Assembly (NCBI GenBank): GCA_022559985.1
Contig: JAFJTR010000072.1
Span: forward strand, 62,001 to 126,000
Direction: 5' to 3'
DNA from: Parastagonospora avenae f. sp. tritici 18332-5
Taxonomy: Eukaryota; Ascomycota; Dothideomycetes; Pleosporales; Phaeosphaeriaceae
DNA: 64,000 nucleotides
Positions 12,746 to 22,928 of this stretch are shown one piece after another. A model generated the notes under the pieces. That model searched no databases and was not told the DNA's origin. It saw only the letters and a list, made by a program, of their open reading frames with translations. Within the stretch, counting starts at the first letter, position 1; every line of letters begins with the position of its first letter. The position numbers and the translations under genes were made by a program.

Positions 12746-14914
12746 TCAGTTCAATCCTTCAATTCTTCTGCATATGCGCGTTTTCCACACCGCGACAAAT
12801 GACATGTCTAGACTCTCGAGGCGATTTTCAGGTACTGATAAATCAACATCAAATGTAGGTAACGGTCGTTTAACTTCATCGAGTGGCTGTATCGAAGAGA
12901 GCGGCGAACGTAAGGGGGATTGTTGAACCGTAGGCAGTTTACCAGAGTTGTAACGTACTGCTGGTCCAGCAAAACCACGTTTCTGACGTCCCAAGGTAGG
13001 ATAAGAAAGAGAATACGAATTTCCTGGCTGTGGGTCTGGGACCTGTGGTAGTCGTGCCACGGGGAAGTTATGAGAATGTATCTCCTTGCAAAGCGCCAGG
13101 TAATCTGGATCATGAATTCCTCGCCCGGAGGCGATCAATTCTAAGAACCTCTTAGGATATGACAAAGAATCTTTCTTCAAGGATGGTGTTGTTTTTGACT
13201 CGGTCTTAGAGGCTCCTTTGCTGGTGCTTGCTAAGCGTTCAAGTCCAAGCGAGTAATCTTCGCACGTCGCTACTCTGACTCCACTCCCAGGCATCGTCGC
13301 GTGGATTTCCTGGAGCACGGTCTCGGCTGGTATCATATGCAGGTACGTAATTTTGTCGTAAGCTGCATATATGACCCCACAAAGCTTTCCATCCCTGACA
13401 ACCCAGGCGCCTGAGATTCCTGGAGCTATAGGCTGATTTAGCTAATGCCGCAGAGCCTAAGGACCAGGTACTTACCGCCAGCACGATCGACCTGGATCTT
13501 TCTCGTATGAAGCACAGTTTCTCGCAGGATCAGCGAGGCTTCGCCCTGAAGGAGATAACCCCTTCACTGATTGGCCCAGCTTGCCAATAATTATATCCAC
13601 CTCTCCTTTTACCATATCGCATGTTAGCATGTGGTCATCGATTCGGCCCAAGAATTCGTCGTTCGTCATTGCAAAATTCTGGTGCACGCCTATACGTGCT
13701 TGCTCAAGATCGATGAGAACAAAGTCCGCATAGCTTGACGCTGTCGATTTGGATGTCAGTGTGTACTTGCCCACTGTCGTCCCGCGATCCAGATATTTCA
13801 GTACCTCAGGAAGTTTAAGTCCCATCCACATTTCGATTCCTAGATTACCCACAGAAGCATCCTGATGATCCTTGGGTGCCGCCTTCAGCGCTGACTTTTT
13901 GTGTAGCTGCATTGTCTCCGACCCACTAGTCGATGTGCTGTCTGACTCGCAGTCACTCGACTCATCAGTGACTTGATCTTTCTCTTCGTCTTCTACATCT
14001 CCGCTGGCTTCAGTTCTCGAACTACGCTCGGAACCGAGAATGTGGTTGACGATCCCATGACCTGTCGTTAGTCCGTACAGCTTGCCATCAATGCTCACAA
14101 CACCGCCAAATGTAGAGTGTAGTAGAATGGATTCATGACCAAAACGGACATTAAATCGCACCTTTAAATCACATGCCGTTCCCATATCGTCGGGCTGTTG
14201 GATATCAAAGAGGGTCTGGCAATCGCCACTCGGTGCAGCTATCGCTGACGCAGCCTCGGATGCCGCAGGCCAAGGTCCCTGCAAAGAGGAGTGGATAGGA
14301 TTGAGATGAAACCTGCGAATAAACTGCTGAAGATAAGGACTTTTTCTGGCCGTCTCATCAACCTAATCGTCAAGTCGGCCAGGAAGACTTTGAATTCTCA
14401 GCCTGCGCTCCATACCCACAAACGGGATATCCTGAGATCTGCTCACCTTTTTCTTACATTTCTTGCTCCCACAATATATCCACACCGTCGGTATCAGTTT
14501 CACCGGGTCTTTCATACTCCCAGTCTCTACCAGTAGCGTGCTATCCGATTTCGAACATTCCCCCCCAGCCATACATAAGACGGGTTCGATCATGACTTCT
14601 TTGTCAGTTATGTATTGCGGAAGCTTTCTTGTCACTTGACACAAGTCGTTCTCCAGATCTGTTTTGATTTCCGTGTCCCACTTCGCCTGTACATCAATAG
14701 GCGGTGGTAATTCCAGAAGCAACCCAATGTAAAGCTTATCTGCCTTTCGGATCTTGCTACTGCGTTTATGGTGATACTGAACATATGGACAAGCAGATAC
14801 TATCGGAGCTTTGGCAAAAGCTTTGCTGTCCCGGAAAGTTCTCATGGGCAAACTTTGGGATTGTTGTGGCGCTGCCGAGGGGCAACGTCCAGTGTTCGCA
14901 TCAATAAGCGGCAT
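12746..14914 (-). pseudogene. trypsin-fold protease-like protein, one-base frameshift
   Basis: Chymotrypsin-like protein of a family widespread in Pezizomycotina. Exons: 14914-14420, 14362-13476 and 13425-12746. The first exon has a Cys-rich module (CMAGGEC, then YCGSKKCKKK). The protease part keeps a plausible triad: His in GLTTGHGIVNH, Asp in DFVLIDL and Ser in APGISGAWVV, where GISG replaces the usual GDSG. Intron 1 (14419-14363, GTGGGT donor) removes an in-frame TAG. The second exon changes frame at a G4 run on the minus strand (13559-13562). Dropping one base restores GYLLQGEASLILRE and makes the phase fit intron 2 exactly, giving about 686 aa. As written, the protein ends after the break and loses the Ser. 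It is either a recent pseudogene or a sequencing error. Confidence 0.7.
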
Positions 14915-15372
14915 GGGCTGCACAAGGCTACCTTTTTTGCCAGGATCAATATTACGCCAACTTCAGCATGATGAGAGCGACGACGTAGATTATCGAACTC
15001 ACATCATTGTATTTGTGGTCTGCATTATTTCGGTTCTTTCTTGCCGGCTGTTCATGAAGTTGGTGGCAGAACCATACTGGTATGCGAAACGAGAAGGCCA
15101 AATGCACCTGCTGTCGCTTAGGCACCACCGCGACCGGAAGGAGGCGCTTTCTGGACTCGGGGCACAGCCTCACTCACATAGCCTCATCAGTCAGTCACCG
15201 GACTTCTGTCACTCTACAAGAGCGTCTATGGGTCGTTCAAAAGCTGACGACGGTCTTTCAGCGCGGGCATTGTGGCCGCAATGCCTTTCACATTAAGCTT
15301 ACTCACAAAGCTACCGAGTAGCAATGTTATTATTTTAGGAGCTGACAAGCAATTAGAACTGATCGGCATATT
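14915..15372. other. divergent promoter region, protease-like / membrane protein
   Basis: About 450 bp between head-to-head genes. It should contain the promoters of both and the unresolved first exon of the right-hand gene. No known binding site was recognised. Confidence 0.4.
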
Positions 15373-16401
15373 TTGGCCCCCTTTCCAATTCACAAAGAAG
15401 ACTATATCTCAGAAGTTTACCAAGTCTTCTTCGACTTCATCGGCGGGTCTCTACAAGAGACACAGCCTCATGCGAATGCATTCACAGCGCAATATTTGCC
15501 TAGCTTACTCGCCATTATCGAAACGTTCCACACAGAACGTAATTTAACAAAGGAAGAGCTTGTCGCAAAGATTAAACTGAGCCATTTCAATGCTGGAGAT
15601 GCAGAAATCAAACGATCGATCGAACTGGGCCTTCGCATGTGGCTCGGCATACACATAAGCTTGAAAGGGATTTCCATAGGACCTGTCAATTCGAGAAACA
15701 CTCGCATCGAATGGCCCGACAACAAAACTCTCGAAGCTTTAGTCACAGATGAGTTCAAGCCGTTTCCTCTCAAGATTGCCGCTGTCGATTTGCCACTCCA
15801 GGGATCCTTCAATGCAGTCAGCCTGAAACGCATATGTCGTCTGCAGATCCGATGGACGGATAATCTGGTCGATCATCTGAAGCTGGCAGGAACACGGGGC
15901 CAGCGAAGCCTGTCCATCTACCGCCACAAGATTTATCTCATCAATCATCGTAAGGCGCCTGCTCCGACTGTCATTCCATTGGAGATCTTGAACGAAGCAA
16001 TAGACTCCCTCGATTTGTTGTTCCCATTTGGGCACTCAGAGACAGATGATTTTCTCGCATCCGAGCAGGTGCAGCTCCATGCGCCCCATCCATTTGGACT
16101 GCCTCGCGCCACTGAGCTCGATGACTTCAAATATTGGCGTTCGAACATTGCGCAATTACTCCTCTTACTGAATGGACCTCCAGAAACGGGTGCCCAGACA
16201 TTGCTTGATACCCGCAATTTGCCACAAATCGCAACAATATGGATCGCAATCTTTGGGGTGTTCTTTCTGACCATCCTTTTTGGCTGTCTTAGCATTGTCT
16301 ATGCAGTGAAACAGTATCAAGTGGCTGTCAAAGCATATCAACTTTCTATTGATGTTGCATGTGTGCAGTCAGCTGACTCCTTACCTCAATATTGTGGGTA
16401 G
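15356..16401 (+). CDS. conserved fungal single-pass membrane protein (5' end unresolved)
   Basis: The main exon runs from about 15357 to the TAG at 16399-16401 and encodes about 345 residues. There is an in-frame stop at 15343 and no ATG before the conserved start of homology (HILAPFPIHKEDYI). A short first exon must therefore be spliced in, with the likely acceptor at AATTAG (15351-15356). The body is soluble and helical, with conserved RLQIRWTDNLVDHL and IYRHKIYLINH segments. A transmembrane helix, roughly ATIWIAIFGVFFLTILFGC, lies about 55 residues from the C-terminus, preceded by LLLNGPPETGAQTLLDTRN. I know this as a multi-copy, uncharacterised family in filamentous ascomycetes with no assigned function. 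The gene is divergent from the trypsin-like gene. Confidence 0.8.
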
Positions 16402-16851
16402 ACACGTGGGAAACAAGTGGCGGAGTTGGTAGTATTTCTTGGAAGCCACGCAGAGGATGACGAACAATGCAATGCTCACGTCAAATCTCGATTAGACAAG
16501 GATTTCCAAGGTGCCGGCACAGCCGATGCGTCGCAAGTGCCATGATTCCAAGATGCTGTTCCAAGGTCACCACTAGCGCCGAGACGCTCGGCCACGTCAG
16601 GCAGGGAATCAACACCGTCTCCATAGCAACACCAGCACACCCGCAGCCTCATCCGTTGATCGTACATGCTCGCTACCAAACCCGTATATTCTATCGCGCA
16701 TCTTTATGAGTCCATGTACAGTCGCTTCCTGGTGTTGAGCGAGACTTGAGTGCATATTTACCCCGCATTCTTACCTCGCATCGTTATCTTTTCCACACCG
16801 CCATCTACCACGTTCCCACATTCCTCGGTAGCCACGTTTTCCACGACCTAA
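16402..16851. other. intergenic, promoter of GH5 gene
   Basis: 450 bp without a gene. The part nearest the ATG at 16852 is C/T-rich (about 16760-16850), consistent with a promoter and leader. Confidence 0.45.
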
Positions 16852-19359
16852 ATGCCCAGCGACGCAGAGCGCGACCCTTCCCGGCGGCGCCCCCACGGTG
16901 AAGAACGAAGACGCAGACGAGAATCGCAGGGCGATCAAGACCCGGAGCGCAGACGGCGCAGAGAATCCCGCGGCGAAAACACTCCTTATGAGCAGGATAG
17001 GCGGCAGAGAAAGGGACACCGCGCGACTGACTCGTCAGGTGATTTGTTACCTAGGCCGCGAAGACAGAGCGACTCGGCGAAACAGAGCCCGAGCCCGCGC
17101 AAGTCGCGGCGCAATTCTACGACAGATGGCAGTGGGAGTCGGAGTCGTGGGTCGGCGCAGTTGAGTCTCGATGCGCTGGCAAAACTAGACAAGGTCAATG
17201 CGAAGAAAGCGGGTGGGTGGGGGCAATATGACTATGACGATGAGTATCTGCGCGAGGTGCGCAAGAAGGAGAAGGATCTGGAAAAGGAGCGCGTGAAGCG
17301 GGAGCGCGCTGAAAAGAAGAAGGAAAACATGGAAGTGGAGGCGAGACGTGCTACCGAGGTTGATGCGGCGATGCAAGAAGAAAAAGCGAAGAGGAGACGA
17401 GAGGAAAAGCGGAAGCAGAGAGAAAGCCAGCAACCGCTCGTCCCACCACCTGTTGATGAGCGGGAGAAGAGGAGGATTGCACATACCGATGATGAGAGGG
17501 AAGAGAGGAGGCGCAGACAAGAAGCAAAATACACTGCATCTGAGATTGATCAGAAGAGAGAGCGCAGACGACAGGAGAAGCAACACAGGACAGAGCAGAA
17601 GAAGCGGCGTGTCATCAGCGGACCACTAGCTGAAGAGGGCGGAGTAGATGACGACGAATACCAGTACATGATGGAGAAGCGAGGCGGAGGCGGCAGATCG
17701 CCGACAGTCTATTCGGAAGAACAACTCGCGAAGAGGAAGAAGTGGAAAAAGATAGTCATCGCCGTGATTGCTGTGCTGTTACTTCTCGCCATCATCATCC
17801 CCGTAGCAGTCATGTTATCGAAGAAGAGCAGTGGAAACAACAGCTCTTCGGGCAGCGCTACCGCGGACACGCAACCCAACACCAGCAATCTAGAGGGCAA
17901 AGATCGCAACAGCGTACCGCAAGAAGACCGAGGAACATACTACGACCCATGGTCATGGTACGATACCATGGACTTCAACGTCACGTACACAAAAGAGACA
18001 GTCGGCGGACTGCCTATCATTGGCCTTTACGACTCGTGGGACGACAACGTCCAAGCAAACTCTAAAGTCCCGAACCTCCAAGACAAATTCGAGTACGGCA
18101 AGATGCCAATCCGTGGTGTCAATGTGGGTGGCTGGCTTAATATCGAGCCTTTCATCACGCCGTCCTTCTTCGAGAACTACGGTTCGAAAGAGGGCATTGT
18201 AGACGAGTGGACGCTCATGACCAAACTCGGTTCACGGGCGAAGGATACCATGGAGAAACACTACGCCACGTTCATTACTAAGAAGACTTTCTCCGATATC
18301 CGTGCCGCTGGCATGGACCATGTCCGCTTCCCTTTTGGCTACTGGATAGTTCAGATCTTTGGCGACGAGCCCTATGTCGCTCAGGTTTCATGGCGCTACC
18401 TGCTTCGCGGCATCGAATACTGTCGGCAAAACGGACTGCGCGTCAACCTCGATCTGCACGGCGCTCCCGGGAGTCAAAACGGATGGAACCATTCTGGTCG
18501 CCAGGGCAAAATAGGGTGGCTCAATGGCCCGGAAGGTGATCTGAACGCCCAACGCACCCTCGATATCCACCACAAACTCTCCGTCTTCTTCGCCCAACCG
18601 CGCTACAAGAACCTCGTGACAATGTACGGCCTCGTCAACGAGCCGCGCAACGTCGAACTCGATACAGATAAAGTCGTCGCCTGGACGCAAAAAGCCGTAA
18701 CCCAGATCCGCTCCGACGGCATCACCGCCATCATCGTCTTCGGCGACGGCTTCATGGGCCTAGACAACTGGCAAGGCAAGCTGCAAGACAACAAAGACCT
18801 CCTACTCGACGTGCACCAGTACGTCATCTTCAACATCGACCAGCTCAGCCTCAAGCATACGGATAAACTCAACTTCGCCTGTAAAGCCTGGACCCAGCAA
18901 TCCAAACGCTCCATGGACAAGGCCACCGGCTTCGGCCCAACGATGTGTGGAGAGTGGAGTCAGGCAGACACAGACTGCACACAATACATCAACAACGTCG
19001 CCACCGGCACGCGCTGGGAAGGCACCTTCAACACCGGCAACGCCTCCACCTCTGTCCTCGCCCCGCAATGTCCGCTCAAAACCGCCGCATGTAGCTGCAC
19101 CAAGGCCAACGAGGACCCTGCGAATTACTCCGACGGCTACAAGAAGTGGCTGTACCAGTTCGCCATTGCACAGATGGATAGCTTTGAGGCCGGCTGGGGT
19201 TGGTTTTATTGGACGTGGGAGACGGAGAAGGCCACGCAGTGGAGTTATAGGCGCGGGCTGGAGGCGGGCATACTCCCGAAGAAGGCGTATGAGAGGGATT
19301 GGAAGTGTCCTGATGGGAATAGTTATGAGAGTTTTAGCGGGCTGGAGGAGTATTACTAG
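16852..19359 (+). CDS. membrane-anchored glucan 1,3-beta-glucosidase (GH5, ExgD-like)
   Basis: Intronless, 835 aa. Residues 1-295 are a very charged, Arg/Glu/Lys-rich cytoplasmic tail with coiled-coil character. A single hydrophobic anchor spans about 301-323, followed by a Ser/Asn-rich stalk, which makes this a type-II membrane protein. The C-terminal part is a GH5 exo-1,3-beta-glucanase domain. It opens with GVNVGGWLNIEPFITPSFFE and has the acid/base Glu in VNEPRN (E597) and the nucleophile in CGEWS (E701). The enzyme releases glucose from beta-1,3-glucan and acts outside the plasma membrane in wall remodelling. The architecture matches ExgD-type enzymes of Aspergillus. The first in-frame ATG is used; the upstream region has no coding signal. 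Confidence 0.93.
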   Translation: MPSDAERDPSRRRPHGEERRRRRESQGDQDPERRRRRESRGENTPYEQDRRQRKGHRATDSSGDLLPRPRRQSDSAKQSPSPRKSRRNSTTDGSGSRSRGSAQLSLDALAKLDKVNAKKAGGWGQYDYDDEYLREVRKKEKDLEKERVKRERAEKKKENMEVEARRATEVDAAMQEEKAKRRREEKRKQRESQQPLVPPPVDEREKRRIAHTDDEREERRRRQEAKYTASEIDQKRERRRQEKQHRTEQKKRRVISGPLAEEGGVDDDEYQYMMEKRGGGGRSPTVYSEEQLAKRKKWKKIVIAVIAVLLLLAIIIPVAVMLSKKSSGNNSSSGSATADTQPNTSNLEGKDRNSVPQEDRGTYYDPWSWYDTMDFNVTYTKETVGGLPIIGLYDSWDDNVQANSKVPNLQDKFEYGKMPIRGVNVGGWLNIEPFITPSFFENYGSKEGIVDEWTLMTKLGSRAKDTMEKHYATFITKKTFSDIRAAGMDHVRFPFGYWIVQIFGDEPYVAQVSWRYLLRGIEYCRQNGLRVNLDLHGAPGSQNGWNHSGRQGKIGWLNGPEGDLNAQRTLDIHHKLSVFFAQPRYKNLVTMYGLVNEPRNVELDTDKVVAWTQKAVTQIRSDGITAIIVFGDGFMGLDNWQGKLQDNKDLLLDVHQYVIFNIDQLSLKHTDKLNFACKAWTQQSKRSMDKATGFGPTMCGEWSQADTDCTQYINNVATGTRWEGTFNTGNASTSVLAPQCPLKTAACSCTKANEDPANYSDGYKKWLYQFAIAQMDSFEAGWGWFYWTWETEKATQWSYRRGLEAGILPKKAYERDWKCPDGNSYESFSGLEEYY

Positions 19360-20504
19360 GGGAGGTGATGTATGGGTTGTGTTGCTAAGAGCGTTGTTTT
19401 GCATTGACATCTGGCGTCTTTTTGGATTTTGCGTTGCAATTGTTGTTTGGGCTTGAGCGATGTATGTTGGGAATGAGAATGATTATGTCTGCGAGTATAT
19501 AGTGATGGTGTCGTTGGGCGCTTGTTGTACATATCACACGTATATAGAACATCTATTTGAATCTTCTGGTGACTCCAACGGGGGTTACTTGTACTGGAAT
19601 GAGTAAGAAGGTGCGTTGCAAGTGTTCATGCTATATTCTAGGGCGTGCATATCTGGCTGTTAACGGCGAGATCTAACATGTGCATTGACGTAGTACGATT
19701 TGAATCTGAATCTGGTAGCGGCCTGGATTCAGCGAGCAGGTCGATGAAATCAAAACCAGGCTTAGAAGTAAAGGTATGTCCTGCATGACACGTCATGTCA
19801 ACAGTACTACAGCCTACGACTACAGCTCTTACTCCGAGCGTTGATACAGCAAAAAGTAGCAACTTTACCATTATTTTTAAAGCCACTGAAATTTTGCTCG
19901 GTGAAAGTGCGTTACAAGCCGCAAAACTCAGCTCCCCATCAATGCTCTCACTGCGCACCGACAACCACCATAATTACCCAAACTAATGCACATGCGCGTG
20001 TATGAAACAGTCAAATCACAATCCCTCCATCCAATCCCCCAAGTTGGAATACTCTGCGGTCGGACATCACTCAACACCAACCTAACGTTGCGAGTTCGAG
20101 TCCGTGATAAAACTCGGTTGACTCCGGTTTTCAGCAGTCAAAAGTCGCATCTACGGTATTGAACCCTGAAAAGGAGAATTCTGCCTAAGGCAGGGCGGGC
20201 TGTTCTTTTTGCCATTTTTATAGAATGGTGTTTATGATGGTGGAGAGTCTGGAGCTAGTGCGCTTGTCTGGGTTTGTTATTGTTAGTAGCACTTCGTCTG
20301 CAGCGCGATAGTTGCAGTAAGTGGGTGTACAATATTGTACGGTGAGGTTGATCAAGTTACGAGTGTATATTGTTGCAGATTGATGATGTTCTATCTGTCG
20401 TACGAACGCGTTCATATACAATTCTGCTGCGCACAGGCCTGCAGGCCTGTGCATCAGCAGCTCACGTGATAATGAGGATTGCTATGTCCGGACAGTTATG
20501 GCAA
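19360..20504. other. intergenic with short hairpins
   Basis: No gene seen. A tRNA-like GTTCGAGTC at about 20093 lacks a matching stem. A short perfect hairpin, CTGCC-TAA-GGCAG, lies near 20182-20194. A 22-bp perfect palindrome at 20431-20452 is listed separately. Confidence 0.5.
20424..20460. repeat. 22-bp palindrome with flanking inverted CTGCTG/CAGCAG
   Basis: A perfect palindrome occupies 20431-20452 (half-site GCACAGGCCTG). It is extended by CTGCTG at 20424-20429 facing CAGCAG at 20455-20460. A CACGTG box follows at about 20463. It could form a strong hairpin or bind a dimeric factor. Confidence 0.8.
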
Positions 20505-20810
20505 TTAATGGAATATCACGGTATAATTCCCTCGTCCAACGACCCTGCGGCACTTCGACTTCTTCTTCGCTTTCTTACGATTATTAACTTGCTCTTGTAC
20601 TACTTCTCCAGCCTGACTATTCTTCCTACCGTCGCGCCAGCCTTCCCAGTACGCTAGGCTTATCTTGACGATGTGGAAGAGAACGAGGGCTTGGTGCTCG
20701 GCTTTGAGCTTAATGTGTGGTATTTGGACAAATGAGAAGCTGGGAAGAGCGTTTGTTGCGCTGCGGAATAGGGATGCGGGTAGGGCGAGGTAATCTGAAG
20801 TGGTGTTCAT
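20505..20810 (-). CDS. possible small basic hypothetical protein
   Basis: A 101-codon frame with an ATG at 20810, preceded by a pyrimidine-rich leader as in other fungal genes. The N-terminal 60 residues look like a compact mixed sequence (VLFHIVKISLAYWEGW), and the last 25 are Lys/Arg-rich. I recognise no family, and the frame could be chance. The basic tail may run past a missed intron. Confidence 0.3.
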   Translation of the reverse strand: MNTTSDYLALPASLFRSATNALPSFSFVQIPHIKLKAEHQALVLFHIVKISLAYWEGWRDGRKNSQAGEVVQEQVNNRKKAKKKSKCRRVVGRGNYTVIFH

Positions 20811-21477
20811 GGTTCTGCTGGGGCAGTAGGTTGGGAAAAGAGGGTAAGAGAGGCAGATGGAGTAGGACGATGGGTGCAGGGTGTGAGATAGGTATCTAAT
20901 TGATATCTACTGCTGATGTGTTGCTGTACGTGTAGGGTAGGATAAGAGACTTGGAATGGTCGAACTTTCGTGAAGTGAGTGAAGCGAAGCCGGACACCGT
21001 CTGCCTGGGCAGTCTTTCACGAGCTATCTCTACGCGACGACATCTTAAATCCCTTCTATTGGCCCGACACTTCACCGGTTTACAGGTTCAAGGTGAAGTG
21101 TTGCCCAGGTGACTATACAAAATTGTCGAGTGTGTGTACGCCGAGATGAGGCGCAAACACACAGACAGCCGGAAGCCCTCGTATGACAGAAATCCGCCTC
21201 GTGTCAGGGGTCATCGTGGTGGTTATTGTGGCAAAAATGGTGTCAGAAGTCGTGTCGGTAAGGGTGCGAGACAGAGACGTCTTTTCGAACAAGGTCTACA
21301 CAACACCAGAAAGCGTGGCGTTCCATCTAGTATGCGGTCGATACAATTTACGGATGAACAGACTCCGGAGAATTTGGACGTCTTCGCAGAAGGTCAGAAG
21401 GTTGGGAGTATAGTCATAGAGGAAGTTAAGCTTACGCTATCAATGAATGCCATCTAGCTCCAACATGCTACCTCAAT
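20811..21477. other. intergenic
   Basis: About 670 bp with no convincing gene. A 107-codon frame at 21134-21457 (+) is Arg-rich, without a recognised family. Confidence 0.4.
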
Positions 21478-21900
21478 CTACCGCGTCGCTGTCTGCACCG
21501 GCATCTCCACTGGTCTACCATCATACGCGCTCACCGCGGGAGCCGCATACCCATCCAACTGCTGCGGCCTTATATTCTCATCTCCTCCCCTAACCCCACC
21601 GTGCAGCTCAACAGGCCCTCTAGCCTCCAACTCCACCTCACTAGGATCGTTCTCAACCGCACGATACTCGTGTACACGTTGCGGCTGTGCAACCGGCGAT
21701 TTGTACGCCAGTGATCCTGCTACTTGTTGTTCGGCAATGAATTTTCGCTCGCGCTGGCGGCGTGCGCGCTTGTTCTTGAAGATGCAGAAGAGCGCGACAG
21801 TGCAGAAGAGCACGGCGCATACGACAAGAACGATGATTAGGATGCCAGCCCAGCCTGTGACAGTGACTTGGGCGCGGCGGGAGAGGTGGAGGGGTGGCAT
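21478..21900 (-). CDS. small single-pass membrane protein
   Basis: 140 aa from the ATG at 21900. A short basic N-terminus (LSRRAQVTVTG) leads into one transmembrane helix, WAGILIIVLVVCAVLFCTVA, at about residues 15-37. A basic stretch (KNKRARRQRERK) and a roughly 90-residue soluble tail rich in Pro, Glu and Ala follow. The basic residues just after the helix suggest an outside-N, cytoplasmic-C topology. The open frame extends upstream to 22050 but without another ATG, so 21900 is the start. The layout resembles small fungal plasma-membrane proteins of unknown function; no function is assigned. Confidence 0.65.
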   Translation of the reverse strand: MPPLHLSRRAQVTVTGWAGILIIVLVVCAVLFCTVALFCIFKNKRARRQRERKFIAEQQVAGSLAYKSPVAQPQRVHEYRAVENDPSEVELEARGPVELHGGVRGGDENIRPQQLDGYAAPAVSAYDGRPVEMPVQTATR

Positions 21901-22928
21901 GTTGAGTTTGATGCGGAAGGGTCGTCCTATGATTGTTCGGTGAGGCTTTGAACGAATGAGAGATGTGATGTCGCGTGTAGGTGAGCTATTAGAATTTGTA
22001 TCGATGACGAACGCGTATTTAGAAGACTGTACGAGGCTTGTGGTGTTCAATCAGGATTCGATGAGACTGCAAGAGTGCGTAGAAATAATTGACGGGTGGA
22101 GTGAGCAGAAGAACATTGAAATGAAAAGAAACAGGACACTCGACAACTTGCATGAGGCACAGCTTCGCGCTCAACTGTCTCTATACTTAGACATGGCCCG
22201 ATTAGTGGAGACATTCATCGGGCGTAAAGCGCAGTGCGCAGTGGACAAGCATATCAATCTCTCGGTTGGACAAGAAGTTGCTGGCCTAAAGCAACCTTGG
22301 AAAGGAACGGATCGGCTGTTAGCGAGGCTGACCGTGCCGCCCACCTCGGATGTCATTTTCCCATCAAGGGTATGCAAAGCGCGCAACTTTTTCTCTTGAG
22401 AAGACATCAAAGTATAATGGAATGGCCTTCACGATGATTATGCTGGTGTTGGTTGGGAAGATGCCGGTTGCAGTCAAGGCGGATCGATATTTGTTAGCGC
22501 CCGCTCGATCTGTGCATGACGCGCTGGTTCGGGATGACGTCTAGCATCTAGTCTATTCTTTGTGAATTTGTACATGAAGAATATATATCGCATACTCCTC
22601 GCAATACTCCGCTACGTACATGCTTCATGATGGAACTACACTAATCAGTCCTGAAGTGCGTCGGTCCCCAACGCGCCAAGCTTGGCAATCTCTCGCCCCT
22701 CCACCGCTATCACGCGCCTCTTTGTACCACAACATCGCACGTACGCGTACGACTCTGCAATAGGCAACGTACATTGCGCGCAAACTTTCGACCGCAATAT
22801 TCCTCGTCATTCCTTTTGCGCAAGCAATTGTATCGACGACACGTACCCATCCTCTACGTTGTATCCTACATCGAGTATGCAAGTGTTGTATATGCGCATT
22901 CGCAGAAGACAGCCCTATAAGATCAAAA
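21901..22928. other. divergent intergenic region, membrane protein / Cue2-like
   Basis: About 1 kb. A 147-codon ATG frame at 21956-22399 (+) overlaps the leader of the minus-strand gene and resembles no known family, so it is not annotated. The promoters of both neighbours must lie here. Confidence 0.4.

Noticed and set aside
20080..20115. tRNA-like GTTCGAGTCC
   Set aside because: The five bases on each side of the TTCGAGT loop do not pair, and no anticodon arm fits.
21956..22399. 147-codon ATG frame on the plus strand
   Set aside because: It overlaps the leader and promoter of the minus-strand membrane protein and has no family resemblance.
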